Assembly (NCBI GenBank): GCA_965214085.1
Contig: OZ243937.1
Span: 2,914,001-2,978,000 of the forward strand
Direction of reading: 5' to 3'
DNA from: UBA6055 sp965214085
GTDB lineage: Bacteria; Chloroflexota; Anaerolineae; Aggregatilineales; Phototrophicaceae
DNA length: 64,000 nucleotides
The stretch's first letter is position 1; every line of letters begins with the position of its first letter. Below are positions 8,396 through 16,146 of the stretch, one piece after another. A model generated the notes under the pieces. The model made no database searches and had not been told where the DNA came from. It saw nothing but the letters and a program-made list of their open reading frames with translations. A program made the translations under genes and the position numbers.

Positions 8396-8943
8396 CTTTC
8401 CATTTCTTGCAGCAGCTTCAAGATGCGCCCGCAGGTATTCCAATTGCGAGCGCTGGCCGCCAAGCCCAGCGACAACTCGATACGCTTGGTATCCAGTTTC
8501 GAGCGGGCGACGCCATCCGTGTAGAAGACATAAAGCGCATCGGCAGCGGCGGTGATGGCTTCCCGCCCCGGATTATTCGCGGCGAGGGCGGCGACAGCGC
8601 GATCAGCCGGCGCGCCGGACAGGAAGACGATCATGGCGTGGTTGGCACGTTCGAGCTGCTCCGCGCTAAAGGGATGATCCGCCAGCGCTGCCCGAAAAGC
8701 CTCAGGCGTCCGCAGCAGCGCCTGCGCCTCAAAGCCGAATAGTCGGCGGATGCCCGCTTCAATACACGCGCCGACCGCCGCCAGGTCGGTATCCGCCGCT
8801 TCAAATACGACATTGCCGCTTTGCAGCAGCGTGCGCGGATTATGAAATCCCAAGTCCAGATAGAGTGCGCGCAAGTCCGCCATTTTGACTATTTTGTGTC
8901 CGCCGACATTGATGCCGCGGATGATGGATATGAGGAGGGGCAT
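8392..8943 (-). CDS. DUF1697 family protein
   Basis: A 183-residue cytoplasmic protein beginning MPLLISIIRGINVGGHKIVK, the hallmark opening of DUF1697 (LLRGINVGGKnkvkM type), followed by LYLDLGFHNPRTLLQSGNVVF, also diagnostic. The family has no established biochemical role. The start at 8943 is preferred over an upstream in-frame one because the family begins here. It converges on eda, sharing four bases at the stops. Confidence 0.88.
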   Translation of the reverse strand: MPLLISIIRGINVGGHKIVKMADLRALYLDLGFHNPRTLLQSGNVVFEAADTDLAAVGACIEAGIRRLFGFEAQALLRTPEAFRAALADHPFSAEQLERANHAMIVFLSGAPADRAVAALAANNPGREAITAAADALYVFYTDGVARSKLDTKRIELSLGLAASARNWNTCGRILKLLQEMES

Positions 8944-9007
8944 GAGCGCTCCATTGGTTGACGCAAGGCACGAGTATAACATTTTCACCTAGCGTGTTGA
9001 GCGCCCA

Positions 9008-9261
9008 GGGTAATCGCATTAAAATACATATATGACGAAATTATCATCAAACTAACAAATTGTAGGGGCGAGCACGTGGCTCGCCCATGAAATTTGGCGC
9101 AAAATCGTGGGCGATTGACCCGCAGTGTCTATGCGCGGCACAGGGTCGCGTAGACACTGACCGTCAATCGCCCCTACATTGAGTCCTATTTTGGCATATT
9201 TTCGGATAATTCTCGGAGTTCTCGGCGCCTCTGTGGTGAAAATATTTTTATGCGATTGCCC
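9008..9261. repeat. Family B MITE-like repeat, copy 1
   Basis: The 567-bp gap 8944-9510 holds two repeats. This 254-bp copy has inverted ends (GGGTAATCGCATTAAAATA left; TATTTTTATGCGATTGCCC right), a GTAGGGGCGAGC hairpin at 9062-9089, then the CGTGGGCGATTGACCC arm and its inverted partner GACCGTCAATCGCCCCTAC at 9159-9178. The complete element recurs in reverse at 23183-23433. No convincing target duplication was found. Confidence 0.8.
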
Positions 9262-9353
9262 TGAGATGTCACTTTGCGCGCGCCCAAGGTATCATTACAC
9301 TGAGCAGAGACTTGGATACTTAGAGGCTTGAGTGAAGTGAGAGCCAGACTACA

Positions 9354-9440
9354 GCCGCTTGCAAGTCACAACTTGGCTCACTCAAAATATAAATCCCGAA
9401 GGTGGGTCCGGGTGGGCGAGCCAAGGCTAGCCCCTACGGT
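9354..9440. repeat. Composite REP-like repeat, copy 2 (inverted relative to 576-661)
   Basis: CGCTTGCAAGTCACAACTTG and GCTCACTCAAAAT at 9354-9387 are the reverse complement of 628-661 with few changes; a GGGCGAGCCAAGGCTAGCCC hairpin follows at 9414-9433. Bases 9262-9353 and 9441-9495 show no further recognisable feature. I searched this leader for a cobalamin riboswitch and did not see its conserved boxes. Confidence 0.55.
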
Positions 9441-9510
9441 TTCCGACGTGTATGCAAGCGGGGCTTGGGCGAGTATCATTAAAATGAGTCAAGTGAAGGA
9501 GACCAAGCTG

Positions 9511-10218
9511 ATGCTGGCGGATATTCGCGCGGCGTTCTCCTTCCTGACGATTCTGCCCCTGGGCAGCCCGAGCGGGCGCCGTCGCGGCTGGTCCGTCGCT
9601 TGGTTTCCGCTGGTCGGCTTGTGCATCGGCGCGCTGCTGGGCGCCATCGCCGCCTATTCGCCCTTCGACCGCGAGCTCAGCGCCTTTCTGATTCTGCTAG
9701 CCTGGGTCCTTATCAGCGGCGGATTGCACCTGGATGGCTTCGGCGACAGCTGCGACGGGCTGCTGGCGGTGGTCGATCCGGGCGAACGCCGCCGCATCAT
9801 GCGCGATCCGCGCGCCGGCATGTGGGCGGTGGCTGGAACCGTGCTGCTGCTGCTAGGCAAGTGGCTGGCCATCCGCGCCGCTCCCGCCGAGATGCTGGTG
9901 CTGGCGCCGGTGCTTGGGCGCTGGGCAATGGTCCTGGTCGTCTACGCCTTTCCCGCCGCCAGAGACAACGGCATGGCCGCGACCTTCCGCGATGGGCTGG
10001 CGCGCCGGCATGTGATTTTGGCCGCCGTTTGGGTCGTCATCCTGCTCACTCAGGTCGAGCTACTGGCGCTGGCGCTGGGCAGCTGCGTTTTCGCCGGCGT
10101 ATTCGGCCGTTGGGCGGCGCGGCGGCTGGGCGGCGGGCTCAGCGGCGATGTCTACGGCGCAATCTGCGAACTGACCGAGCTGCTCTGTCTGCTGGCATTA
10201 GCGCTTATCTATGGCTAA
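9511..10218 (+). CDS. cobS: Adenosylcobinamide-GDP ribazoletransferase
   Basis: A 235-residue integral membrane enzyme that joins adenosylcobinamide-GDP to alpha-ribazole (phosphate) in the last steps of vitamin B12 assembly. Seen: DIRAAFSFLTILPLG at the N-terminus, the metal-binding GGLHLDGFGDSCDGL motif, RIMRDPRAGMWAV, five to six membrane segments, and the late GGLSGDVYGAICELTEL motif. ATG 9511 is chosen because AAGGAG sits nine bases upstream and the family begins here; longer in-frame starts run into the repeat-filled leader. It overlaps cobU by eight bases. Confidence 0.92.
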   Translation: MLADIRAAFSFLTILPLGSPSGRRRGWSVAWFPLVGLCIGALLGAIAAYSPFDRELSAFLILLAWVLISGGLHLDGFGDSCDGLLAVVDPGERRRIMRDPRAGMWAVAGTVLLLLGKWLAIRAAPAEMLVLAPVLGRWAMVLVVYAFPAARDNGMAATFRDGLARRHVILAAVWVVILLTQVELLALALGSCVFAGVFGRWAARRLGGGLSGDVYGAICELTELLCLLALALIYG

Positions 10219-10753
10219 GCGGCTGATATTCCTGCTGGGCGGCGCGCGCAGCGGCAAAAGCCATTACGCCGAGACCTGGGCGCGGCAGCAGGGCGAACGT
10301 GTGCTCTTCGTGGCCACAGCCGAGCCGAATGACGCCGACATGCGCCAGCGGATCGCCGATCATCGCAGCAGCCGTCCCTCAGAATGGCATACGCTGGAAG
10401 CGCCGCGGGATACGGCGCGGCAAATCGCCGACTGTACTTTCGCCTACGATACACTCATATTGGACTGCCTCACGCTGTTGACGAGCAATGTGCTGCTGAC
10501 GCTGCCGGAATCAGCGACGCAGCGCGAGGCGAACGCGGCCGCGCTGGCCGAGGTGGAGCGCCTGCTGGATGTGTACGCGGCTTCGGAAGCCACTTGGCTG
10601 GTGGTCAGCAACGAGGTGGGTATGGGCGTCGTGCCGCCGACGAGGCTGGGGGTGCTGTATCGCGATATGCTGGGCCGGGTGAATCAGCGGCTGGCGGGTG
10701 CGGCGGATGAGGCGCTGCTGCTGGTGGCGGGGATTCCGTGGCGCTTGAAGTGA
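10211..10753 (+). CDS. cobU: Adenosylcobinamide kinase / adenosylcobinamide-phosphate guanylyltransferase
   Basis: A 180-residue CobU homologue, which phosphorylates adenosylcobinamide and then transfers GMP, feeding CobS. The P-loop GGARSGKS is at residues 10-17; VLFVATAEPNDADMRQRIADH carries the guanylylated-histidine region, and WLVVSNEVGMGVVPPTRLG is the typical C-terminal block. The length matches the family. The eight-base overlap with cobS indicates one transcript. Only the late cobalamin genes are here, so this locus supports salvage or completion of the nucleotide loop. Confidence 0.93.
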   Translation: MAKRLIFLLGGARSGKSHYAETWARQQGERVLFVATAEPNDADMRQRIADHRSSRPSEWHTLEAPRDTARQIADCTFAYDTLILDCLTLLTSNVLLTLPESATQREANAAALAEVERLLDVYAASEATWLVVSNEVGMGVVPPTRLGVLYRDMLGRVNQRLAGAADEALLLVAGIPWRLK

Positions 10754-10758
10754 GGCGG

Positions 10759-12132
10759 TCAGATGTTGGCGAAGAAGTCGGGGTCAATGACCACTTGCTC
10801 GACGACGACTTGTCGCGTCGTGACGCCAAGCGACTTTTCCCTGAGCTTCTCGATGAATTGCTGCCCGTCGATCAGCTCAATGGCGGGAATTGTGCCGCGC
10901 TCGGACTCGCGCCTGGCTTCTTGCGTGAATCCGCCTGTGGTGATTAACAAGCCTTTGTCGGAATGGCTAGCCCGCACTGAACGACGAAAATCTTCTACAT
11001 CACGCATTCCTATAAGGCCGCTGCCGCGTAGGAATTTAAACGAGACACGGAAAGTCAAGAAGCCGGTACTAGCCATCGTACCCGAAATGTCACCATCACT
11101 ATTTGAGTCGACAAGTTCGACTTTATCAATGCCTTCTGAACCGAAAATGAGTTTGATGAATCGTTCAAAAGTCGCGGGACTCAATTGGTGCAAAATGTCA
11201 AACAGTTCAGTTTGCCAGTCGGTGTGACTTTGGATTAGATCGTCTAACTGTACGACTAGGGTTGATTGAGGTCGTGGAGGGCTGGAAGTTGCCTGGGCAC
11301 CCACCTTTTCGACCTTGCCTGTAGTTTCAGCTTCCGATATTTGAATCGACGGATTAGAATCAGAATCAAATTCTCGGGACGCTTTCATATTCTTTTCAAG
11401 TTTACGTTGATCTTGTTTCGCTTTAGACAACTTCCTTACATAGTCGGCGTCAACAACCTCGGTCGAATTACCTTTTTCCGTCAGTTCATAAACTGCGCGA
11501 CTTGGACTTCGCAAATACTCTGCATACTTTAGGTGGTACAGCGACCACTGTATGCGATTTGTTACTAAAGAAATCGATGTCTTATGTGGGATAGCACACT
11601 GGCTTTCACTCAATCCCATTATCCGAATCACTTCTTCGTAAATCTGATGGTTTGAAGCCGATCCATTCAGATTGTGCAAGGCAGTCAAGGTAGGATTATC
11701 AAACTCTTTCCCCGCTGGTAAGTGATTCTGCGCTTTATGTTCTGACATTTCTTCTAGTCCTAATGACTGTGCTGAGGACTCATCATAGTCTGGCAATTCG
11801 GTTTCGCGAAGCTGTGTAGAGCTTCTATGAGCTATTGAAGCGGTCAAGTAACTCCACTCCGGCCACTTTGATTTCTCACCAGAACGTGTTAGCCTCCAAT
11901 GTCCATGCTTTCCTCTTCTTATGAATCCATAATGTAGCAAGTGGGCGAAAGCTGTTTCATGGATTACGTCCCAAATGCTTAGATCATCCTCCAAATCTTC
12001 GTCGTTTGAACTGGCAGCATGACGTAAGTCATCTAATACCTCCTCTACAGTCGCCGCACTTTGGAATCGCTTCAATGACTGCAATATTCTTGGCATCATT
12101 CTGATGACGCACTGCATGAATTCGTCATTCAT
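10759..12132 (-). CDS. Mrr-like protein with winged-helix N-terminal region and altered nuclease site
   Basis: A 457-residue protein. Residues 1-90 and 145-225 look like two Mrr_N-type winged-helix parts (LLHYGFIRRGKHGHWRLTRSG; LKYAEYLRSPSRAVYELTEKG), then a charged linker, then an Mrr-type catalytic fold (about 300-450: FERFIKLIFGSEG, SHSDKGLLITTGGFTQEA, AIELIDGQQFIEKL). Where active Mrr relatives have IDG and QxK, this one reads DISGT and VSFKFLRG, so both metal-site positions are changed. The N-terminal two thirds are visibly AT-richer than neighbouring genes, suggesting acquisition. It lies directly after a shorter paralogue on the same strand. DNA cleavage is doubtful; a DNA-binding role is possible. 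Confidence 0.78.
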   Translation of the reverse strand: MNDEFMQCVIRMMPRILQSLKRFQSAATVEEVLDDLRHAASSNDEDLEDDLSIWDVIHETAFAHLLHYGFIRRGKHGHWRLTRSGEKSKWPEWSYLTASIAHRSSTQLRETELPDYDESSAQSLGLEEMSEHKAQNHLPAGKEFDNPTLTALHNLNGSASNHQIYEEVIRIMGLSESQCAIPHKTSISLVTNRIQWSLYHLKYAEYLRSPSRAVYELTEKGNSTEVVDADYVRKLSKAKQDQRKLEKNMKASREFDSDSNPSIQISEAETTGKVEKVGAQATSSPPRPQSTLVVQLDDLIQSHTDWQTELFDILHQLSPATFERFIKLIFGSEGIDKVELVDSNSDGDISGTMASTGFLTFRVSFKFLRGSGLIGMRDVEDFRRSVRASHSDKGLLITTGGFTQEARRESERGTIPAIELIDGQQFIEKLREKSLGVTTRQVVVEQVVIDPDFFANI

Positions 12133-12192
12133 CTCAAGATACCAGTACCCCTAACCACAAAGATTCATTCGCCGGACAAAATGTCAAGTTGC

Positions 12193-12729
12193 CTACAACT
12201 CCCCGAACCAGGCCGTCTCGATGATGACCTTCTCGACCATGACCCGCTCCGTGCGCAGGCCCAGCTGCAGCTCCTTCAACTTACCCACCAGTTCCTCGCC
12301 GTCAATCAGGCGAATCTCGGGCGCGCGGTCGCTGGCCGCCTTGAGCACAGCTTCCTGCGTGAACTTGCCGGTGGTGATCAGCAAGCCTTTGTCCGCCCGC
12401 CCCAGCATCACGCCGCGCCGGAAGTCGTCGACCTCGGCCGAGCTGATGCGCTTGCCGCCGCGGATGCAGCGGAAGGACACGCGGAAAGAGAGGAATCCGC
12501 CGCCGCCGAAGACGCCCGTGCCCTCGATGGTGTCGTTGGCGTGGCCCACGTCGATATCGCTGACGCCGTCTTTTGCCAGCAACTGCAGGACCAGCCGCTC
12601 GAAGGCGTCGGTCGGCAGCTGTTCCAGCATGTCGGTTAATTCGTCGCGCCAGCGCAGCAGACTGTCGACCAATTCCTGCGGGTCCACCGGCGTTTCGTCT
12701 TCGATGCGCGTATGCTCGTCATGAGTCAT
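12193..12729 (-). CDS. Short Mrr-like protein (catalytic fold only) with altered active site
   Basis: A 178-residue paralogue of the C-terminal half of the preceding entry: FERLVLQLLAKDGVSDIDV, RADKGLLITTGKFTQEAV and IRLIDGEELVGKLKELQLG are clearly Mrr-type. The usual IDG aspartate is Glu (DTIEGTG) and the usual QxK reads RCI in VSFRCIRGGK, so standard nuclease chemistry looks lost. Start ATG 12729 has AAGGA eight bases upstream; a GTG at 12747, just after the holA stop, is the alternative. It follows holA at 18 bases and is probably cotranscribed with it. Confidence 0.8.
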   Translation of the reverse strand: MTHDEHTRIEDETPVDPQELVDSLLRWRDELTDMLEQLPTDAFERLVLQLLAKDGVSDIDVGHANDTIEGTGVFGGGGFLSFRVSFRCIRGGKRISSAEVDDFRRGVMLGRADKGLLITTGKFTQEAVLKAASDRAPEIRLIDGEELVGKLKELQLGLRTERVMVEKVIIETAWFGEL

Positions 12730-12747
12730 GAGTTTTGTCCTTGTCAC

Positions 12748-13764
12748 TTATGAAGTAGGTCGTGGTTCTTCGTTGTTGAGGCTAGCCACCAGCAGGTCGA
12801 GCGCCAGCCGCGGCTGGATTCGGCCGGTTTTCATGTCTTGATCGTAGCGCTGCAAGCGTTTGAGGATGGCATCCAGCTGCTCGGTGTGGAAGCGCCGCGC
12901 CTGCCGCGCCAATTTGCCCGCCACGTAGGGATGCACGCCCAAGGCTTTGGCGATGGCGGGCCCCTGCGCTGCGCCGCCCTGCGTGATGTGATCGAGCGTC
13001 ATCAGCAGCAGGCGGAATTGCCGCACGATCAGCATGAAGAGGCGAAAGCCGTTGTCTTTGGGATCATCAATCAGCGCCTGCTGGATCAACGCCAGCGCCA
13101 GCGCGCCATTGCCGGCCGCCAGCGCGTCGACCATTTCAAAGACATTGGCTTCGCGCACATAGGGCGTCAGCGCGGCCACGTCTTCCACACTGATGGGCCG
13201 CTCGTCATTGACATAAGCCGCCAACTTAAAAAGCTCGTTATCGGCGCGCAGCAGGTCGTCGTTGACGACGGAGGCGATGGCGTCGGCGGCTTGCGGTGTA
13301 ATTTCGGCAGCGTATTCGTGCTGGGCGCGGACGCTGATCCAGCGCGTCAGATTCTGCGGCTTGCCGAAGGCGCGGATGTAGCCATTCTTCATTGACTTCG
13401 CGGCTTTGAGCAGGCGGTTTTTTTCGCTCAGCAGGCTGTCTTCCACCAGCACCAGACGGGCGAACGCCGGCAGCTCGTCCAGCTCGGCGATCAAGCGATC
13501 TCTCGCCGTTTTGCCCACTTCTCCGGCGCCGCGGCGCGTGATGTGGCTAATCAAACCGCGGACGATCACTAGCCTTTTATCGGCCAAGAAAGGCAGCGAT
13601 TTTACGGCCGCCAGCACCTCCGGCACAGGCGTGACCGCGCCGTCAAATTCGGAGCGGTTGAGGTCGCCGTCATCGCCCATGGCTCCCCGCATACGCGCCA
13701 GGGCTTCATCGCGGCTGATGAGGTCATCGCCGTGGAAGATGTAGAATCGCGGGGCTGCGCTCAT
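12748..13764 (-). CDS. holA: DNA polymerase III delta subunit
   Basis: A 338-residue clamp-loader delta subunit, which opens the beta sliding clamp. Seen: FYIFHGDDLISRDEALARMR at the start, LPFLADKRLVIVRGL, LVLVEDSLLSEKNRLLKAAK, TPQAADAIASVVNDDLLRAD and the C-terminal GVHPYVAGKLARQARRF collar region. Length and order are normal. It starts six bases after the DUF6391 stop on the same strand and is followed by the two Mrr-like genes. Confidence 0.9.
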   Translation of the reverse strand: MSAAPRFYIFHGDDLISRDEALARMRGAMGDDGDLNRSEFDGAVTPVPEVLAAVKSLPFLADKRLVIVRGLISHITRRGAGEVGKTARDRLIAELDELPAFARLVLVEDSLLSEKNRLLKAAKSMKNGYIRAFGKPQNLTRWISVRAQHEYAAEITPQAADAIASVVNDDLLRADNELFKLAAYVNDERPISVEDVAALTPYVREANVFEMVDALAAGNGALALALIQQALIDDPKDNGFRLFMLIVRQFRLLLMTLDHITQGGAAQGPAIAKALGVHPYVAGKLARQARRFHTEQLDAILKRLQRYDQDMKTGRIQPRLALDLLVASLNNEEPRPTS

Positions 13765-13770
13765 CAGCCC

Positions 13771-14310
13771 TTAGCCCTGCGCCGTCACGATGCGATGCAG
13801 GGTCAGCGGCTGGCTCCAGAGCGGCAGCTGCCTGGTTTCGCGCGTGACGCTGACCAGCTCCATGTCGCCGATGTCGCCCTCGGTGGTGAAATAACGCTGC
13901 AAGTTCATTCCCAGCGGCGTCGAAAACATGGACACCGCCATCATCAGGAGCATCATCGTCGGGAAACGTTGCCAAGCGCTGCGCCAGCCGCGGCCGGCGA
14001 AACCGATGAAAGCCAGGCTAGTCGCAAGCAAGCCGGTCGCAACCAGGTTGGTGCCGCAATTGGGATGCACCGCCAGCCCGCTCTCGCCCGCCTTGAGGCG
14101 CTGCAACGCTTCTTGCACGGCGCTCTCGACCTGCTCGGTGGGCACATCGCCCAGCAGCACAAAACCGCCCCCGCTGCTGCGCCCGGACAGCTTGTAACGC
14201 CGGCGATTCAGGATATGAATCGTAGCGTGCTCCAAGCCATGGTTGCGGCGGACGCTGAGAATCACGGGATGTGTGAGCAGCGGCGCGGCCTGCTGCGCCA
14301 GATGTTCCAT
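13771..14310 (-). CDS. DUF6391 family membrane protein
   Basis: A 179-residue protein with the block HPVILSVRRNHGLEHATIHI near the start, then GRSSGGGFVLLGDV and LAVHPNCGTNLV, matching the DUF6391 family that I recall mainly from Chloroflexota and cyanobacteria. Two hydrophobic segments (about 105-145) suggest membrane anchoring. The Arg-Asn-His-x-Leu-Glu-His motif is reminiscent of a metal site but no activity is established. ATG 14310 is chosen because AAGGA lies eight bases upstream; in-frame starts just before it overlap that site. Confidence 0.8.
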   Translation of the reverse strand: MEHLAQQAAPLLTHPVILSVRRNHGLEHATIHILNRRRYKLSGRSSGGGFVLLGDVPTEQVESAVQEALQRLKAGESGLAVHPNCGTNLVATGLLATSLAFIGFAGRGWRSAWQRFPTMMLLMMAVSMFSTPLGMNLQRYFTTEGDIGDMELVSVTRETRQLPLWSQPLTLHRIVTAQG

Positions 14311-14417
14311 CGTTGTCATTTCCTTAGGCAAAAGTAGTCCTATAAGGTATCACAAAGGCAGTGCGCTTGCGAGCGGCGACCGTGACCGGAAGTGGAGCGC
14401 AGTCGGCGGAAATCCTA

Positions 14418-14597
14418 ATTCACCACAAAGGCACAAAGACACAAAGGACACAAAGAAAAGGTGATTTTGCCGGGGCGATTGCAGCGAATCCATTGGATCT
14501 CGAAAACCAAAAGACTCTGAAAATGTAGGGGAGAGCGACGGGCAGTGTCTACGCGCCCCACCGGCTCGCCCGTCGACGACTGGTAGGTCGCCCCTAC
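14418..14597. repeat. CACAAAG run plus palindromic GTAGGGG element
   Basis: The 413-bp gap 14311-14723 contains a run of CACCACAAAGGCACAAAGAC type (14420-14456), a GGGGCGATTG segment, and a core 14524-14597 bounded by TGTAGGGGAGAG and GGTCGCCCCTAC that includes GGCAGTGTCTACGCGCCCC. It is related to the other repeats by these parts but is not a copy of families A to C. No gene is supported. Confidence 0.55.
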
Positions 14598-14708
14598 GGA
14601 TTGGCAAATTATAGCAAAAGGGAATTGGGCTGATTTAACGAGAATGAGCGCAAGAGACGGCACATAGGCGCTGTCGACAGGAAGCGCGCCATGACCAGCA
14701 GTCCGCTG

Positions 14709-14717
14709 TGTTATAAT
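14709..14717 (+). promoter_or_regulatory. Extended -10 promoter placing the phosphatase start at the transcript end
   Basis: TGTTATAAT (TGn plus a perfect TATAAT at 14712-14717) ends six bases before ATG 14724. Transcription usually begins about seven bases after a -10 box, so the mRNA would begin at the ATG itself. No -35 match and no ribosome site are seen. Confidence 0.45.
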
Positions 14718-14723
14718 CTCGGC

Positions 14724-15311
14724 ATGATACGCAAGCAGAAGCCGCCCAACCCCTTGCTGCGGCTGGGGGGACACTTGAAGACGGGACCGCGCGCCATCAC
14801 CCTGCGCTGGGTTGACGTGCTGCATCGGCGGGTACTTGGTTCGCCCATCTGGGCATTGAGCGCAGTCAGCCCCAATCTCCTGGTCGGCGGGCAGCACTAC
14901 TATCAGCGCGGCTACCGGCGCATGCTCGAATACGGCATCACCGCCGTGGTCAATATGCGCCGCCAGCACAGCGATATCGACAAGGGTATCGCCGGCCAGC
15001 GCCACTTGCAGTTGGCGACGGTCGACAACACGCCGCCCAGCGTCGACGATCTGACGCGAGGCGTGGAATTCATCAGCGCGGAAATCGAGCGCGGCGGCAA
15101 GGTCTACGTGCATTGCGCCGTCGGCTGCGGGCGCGCGCCCACCATGACGGCGGCATACCTTATCTCTACCGGGCTCGAGCCCGAAGAGGCGCTGCAGCGC
15201 ATTCGACAGGCGCGGCCTTTTATCAACCCGACGCGCAAACAGCGACAGGTCTTGTCGAATTTCGCCGCTTCTTGGGCGGAGCGCCGCGCTGCCAGCCCAT
15301 GCCCAGACTGA
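14724..15311 (+). CDS. Dual-specificity-type protein phosphatase
   Basis: A 195-residue cysteine phosphatase with the signature VHCAVGCGRAPTM (HCx5R) near residues 130-142, preceded by the general-acid region LATVDNTPPSVDDL. Such enzymes remove phosphate from Ser/Thr/Tyr or from lipids and sugars. Upstream are NLLVGGQHYYQRGYRRMLEY and ITAVVNMR, the usual start of the fold. The start at 14724 is supported by the -10 box; a longer frame begins at 14691. It overlaps the YdjC-like gene by 13 bases, so the two are probably made together. Confidence 0.85.
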   Translation: MIRKQKPPNPLLRLGGHLKTGPRAITLRWVDVLHRRVLGSPIWALSAVSPNLLVGGQHYYQRGYRRMLEYGITAVVNMRRQHSDIDKGIAGQRHLQLATVDNTPPSVDDLTRGVEFISAEIERGGKVYVHCAVGCGRAPTMTAAYLISTGLEPEEALQRIRQARPFINPTRKQRQVLSNFAASWAERRAASPCPD

Positions 15312-16075
15312 TCATCACCGCGGACGACTGCGGGCTTTCCCAAGGCATCAATCAGTCGATCTACGACTTGCACCGGCAGGGCTATGTCACCGCCGCCAGC
15401 GTGATGACCAACTTTCCGGCGCATCGCCACGCGCTGGATTTGCTGCGCGATTGCCCGGAGTTGGACCTCGGCATCCATCTGGCGCTGACCGACGGCCATC
15501 CGGTCACCGAGGGGCGCCATCCGCATCTGCTGAACGAAGACTTCAGCTTCCGCAGCAATATCAGCTTGTATATTCGTTCGCACTTTATCAGCGCCGGGGC
15601 GATAGACTGGATCCGCCAGGAACTGGACGCGCAAATGCGCCGCTTCGTCGATGTCGGTCTGCGGCCGCGGCACATCTCGTCGCATCATCATTTTCACGCC
15701 ATCCCGCTGCTGCGCCGCATCGTGCATGAACTGGCTGAGCGCTATCAGGTGGACTGGGTGCGCGGGCACGATTTTCGCGCCAGCTTGTCGCCGCGCAACC
15801 CCTGGCAGCGCGCCCAGCGCAAAAGCGAGAATTGCGCCTTCGCCATGCCCGATTACATGACAGCGATACAGAGCCAGGTCTCCCGCCCGCTGGAGGAATT
15901 CTGCGCGCGCATCGCCGGCTTGGAGGGCACGGTCGAGATCGTCGCGCACCCCTCGCCGCCGCGCGACCCCGACTTTCCCGTCGATATGCACTACGGACCG
16001 CGCCAGCGCGCCATCGAGACACAATACTTGATCCGCGCTGTAGACCGCCTGCGCCAGCTGGGCATCGCCACTTGA
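15299..16075 (+). CDS. YdjC/ChbG-family carbohydrate deacetylase
   Basis: A 258-residue protein. The opening MPRLIITADDCGLSQGINQS carries the metal-binding Asp pair, LDLGIHLALTDGHPV the first histidine, and RPRHISSHHHFHAIPLL the His-rich metal site of the YdjC/ChbG/HpnK family, which removes acetyl groups from N-acetylated sugars or sugar lipids. The substrate is not fixed by the sequence. The first 13 bases overlap the phosphatase gene. Its TGA stop sits within the -35 region of the mutS2 promoter candidate. Confidence 0.88.
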   Translation: MPRLIITADDCGLSQGINQSIYDLHRQGYVTAASVMTNFPAHRHALDLLRDCPELDLGIHLALTDGHPVTEGRHPHLLNEDFSFRSNISLYIRSHFISAGAIDWIRQELDAQMRRFVDVGLRPRHISSHHHFHAIPLLRRIVHELAERYQVDWVRGHDFRASLSPRNPWQRAQRKSENCAFAMPDYMTAIQSQVSRPLEEFCARIAGLEGTVEIVAHPSPPRDPDFPVDMHYGPRQRAIETQYLIRAVDRLRQLGIAT

Positions 16076-16100
16076 GCCAGCTTAAGCCCTGCCTTACAAT
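16072..16100 (+). promoter_or_regulatory. Sigma70-type promoter candidate for mutS2
   Basis: TTGAGC (16072-16077), 17 bases, TACAAT (16095-16100), 47 bases before the mutS2 ATG. The -35 box overlaps the stop codon of the YdjC-like gene. Confidence 0.5.
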
Positions 16101-16146
16101 GGCAGTCGCATCTGCGGGACTCCGCTAAAAGCCTGAACGAGCGTGA

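Noticed and set aside
9262..9510. Possible cobalamin riboswitch before cobS
   Set aside because: The conserved boxes of the B12 riboswitch are not visible; the leader holds a composite repeat instead.
9328..9510. N-terminal extension of cobS
   Set aside because: It would translate repeat sequence, lacks family similarity, and a strong ribosome site points to ATG 9511.
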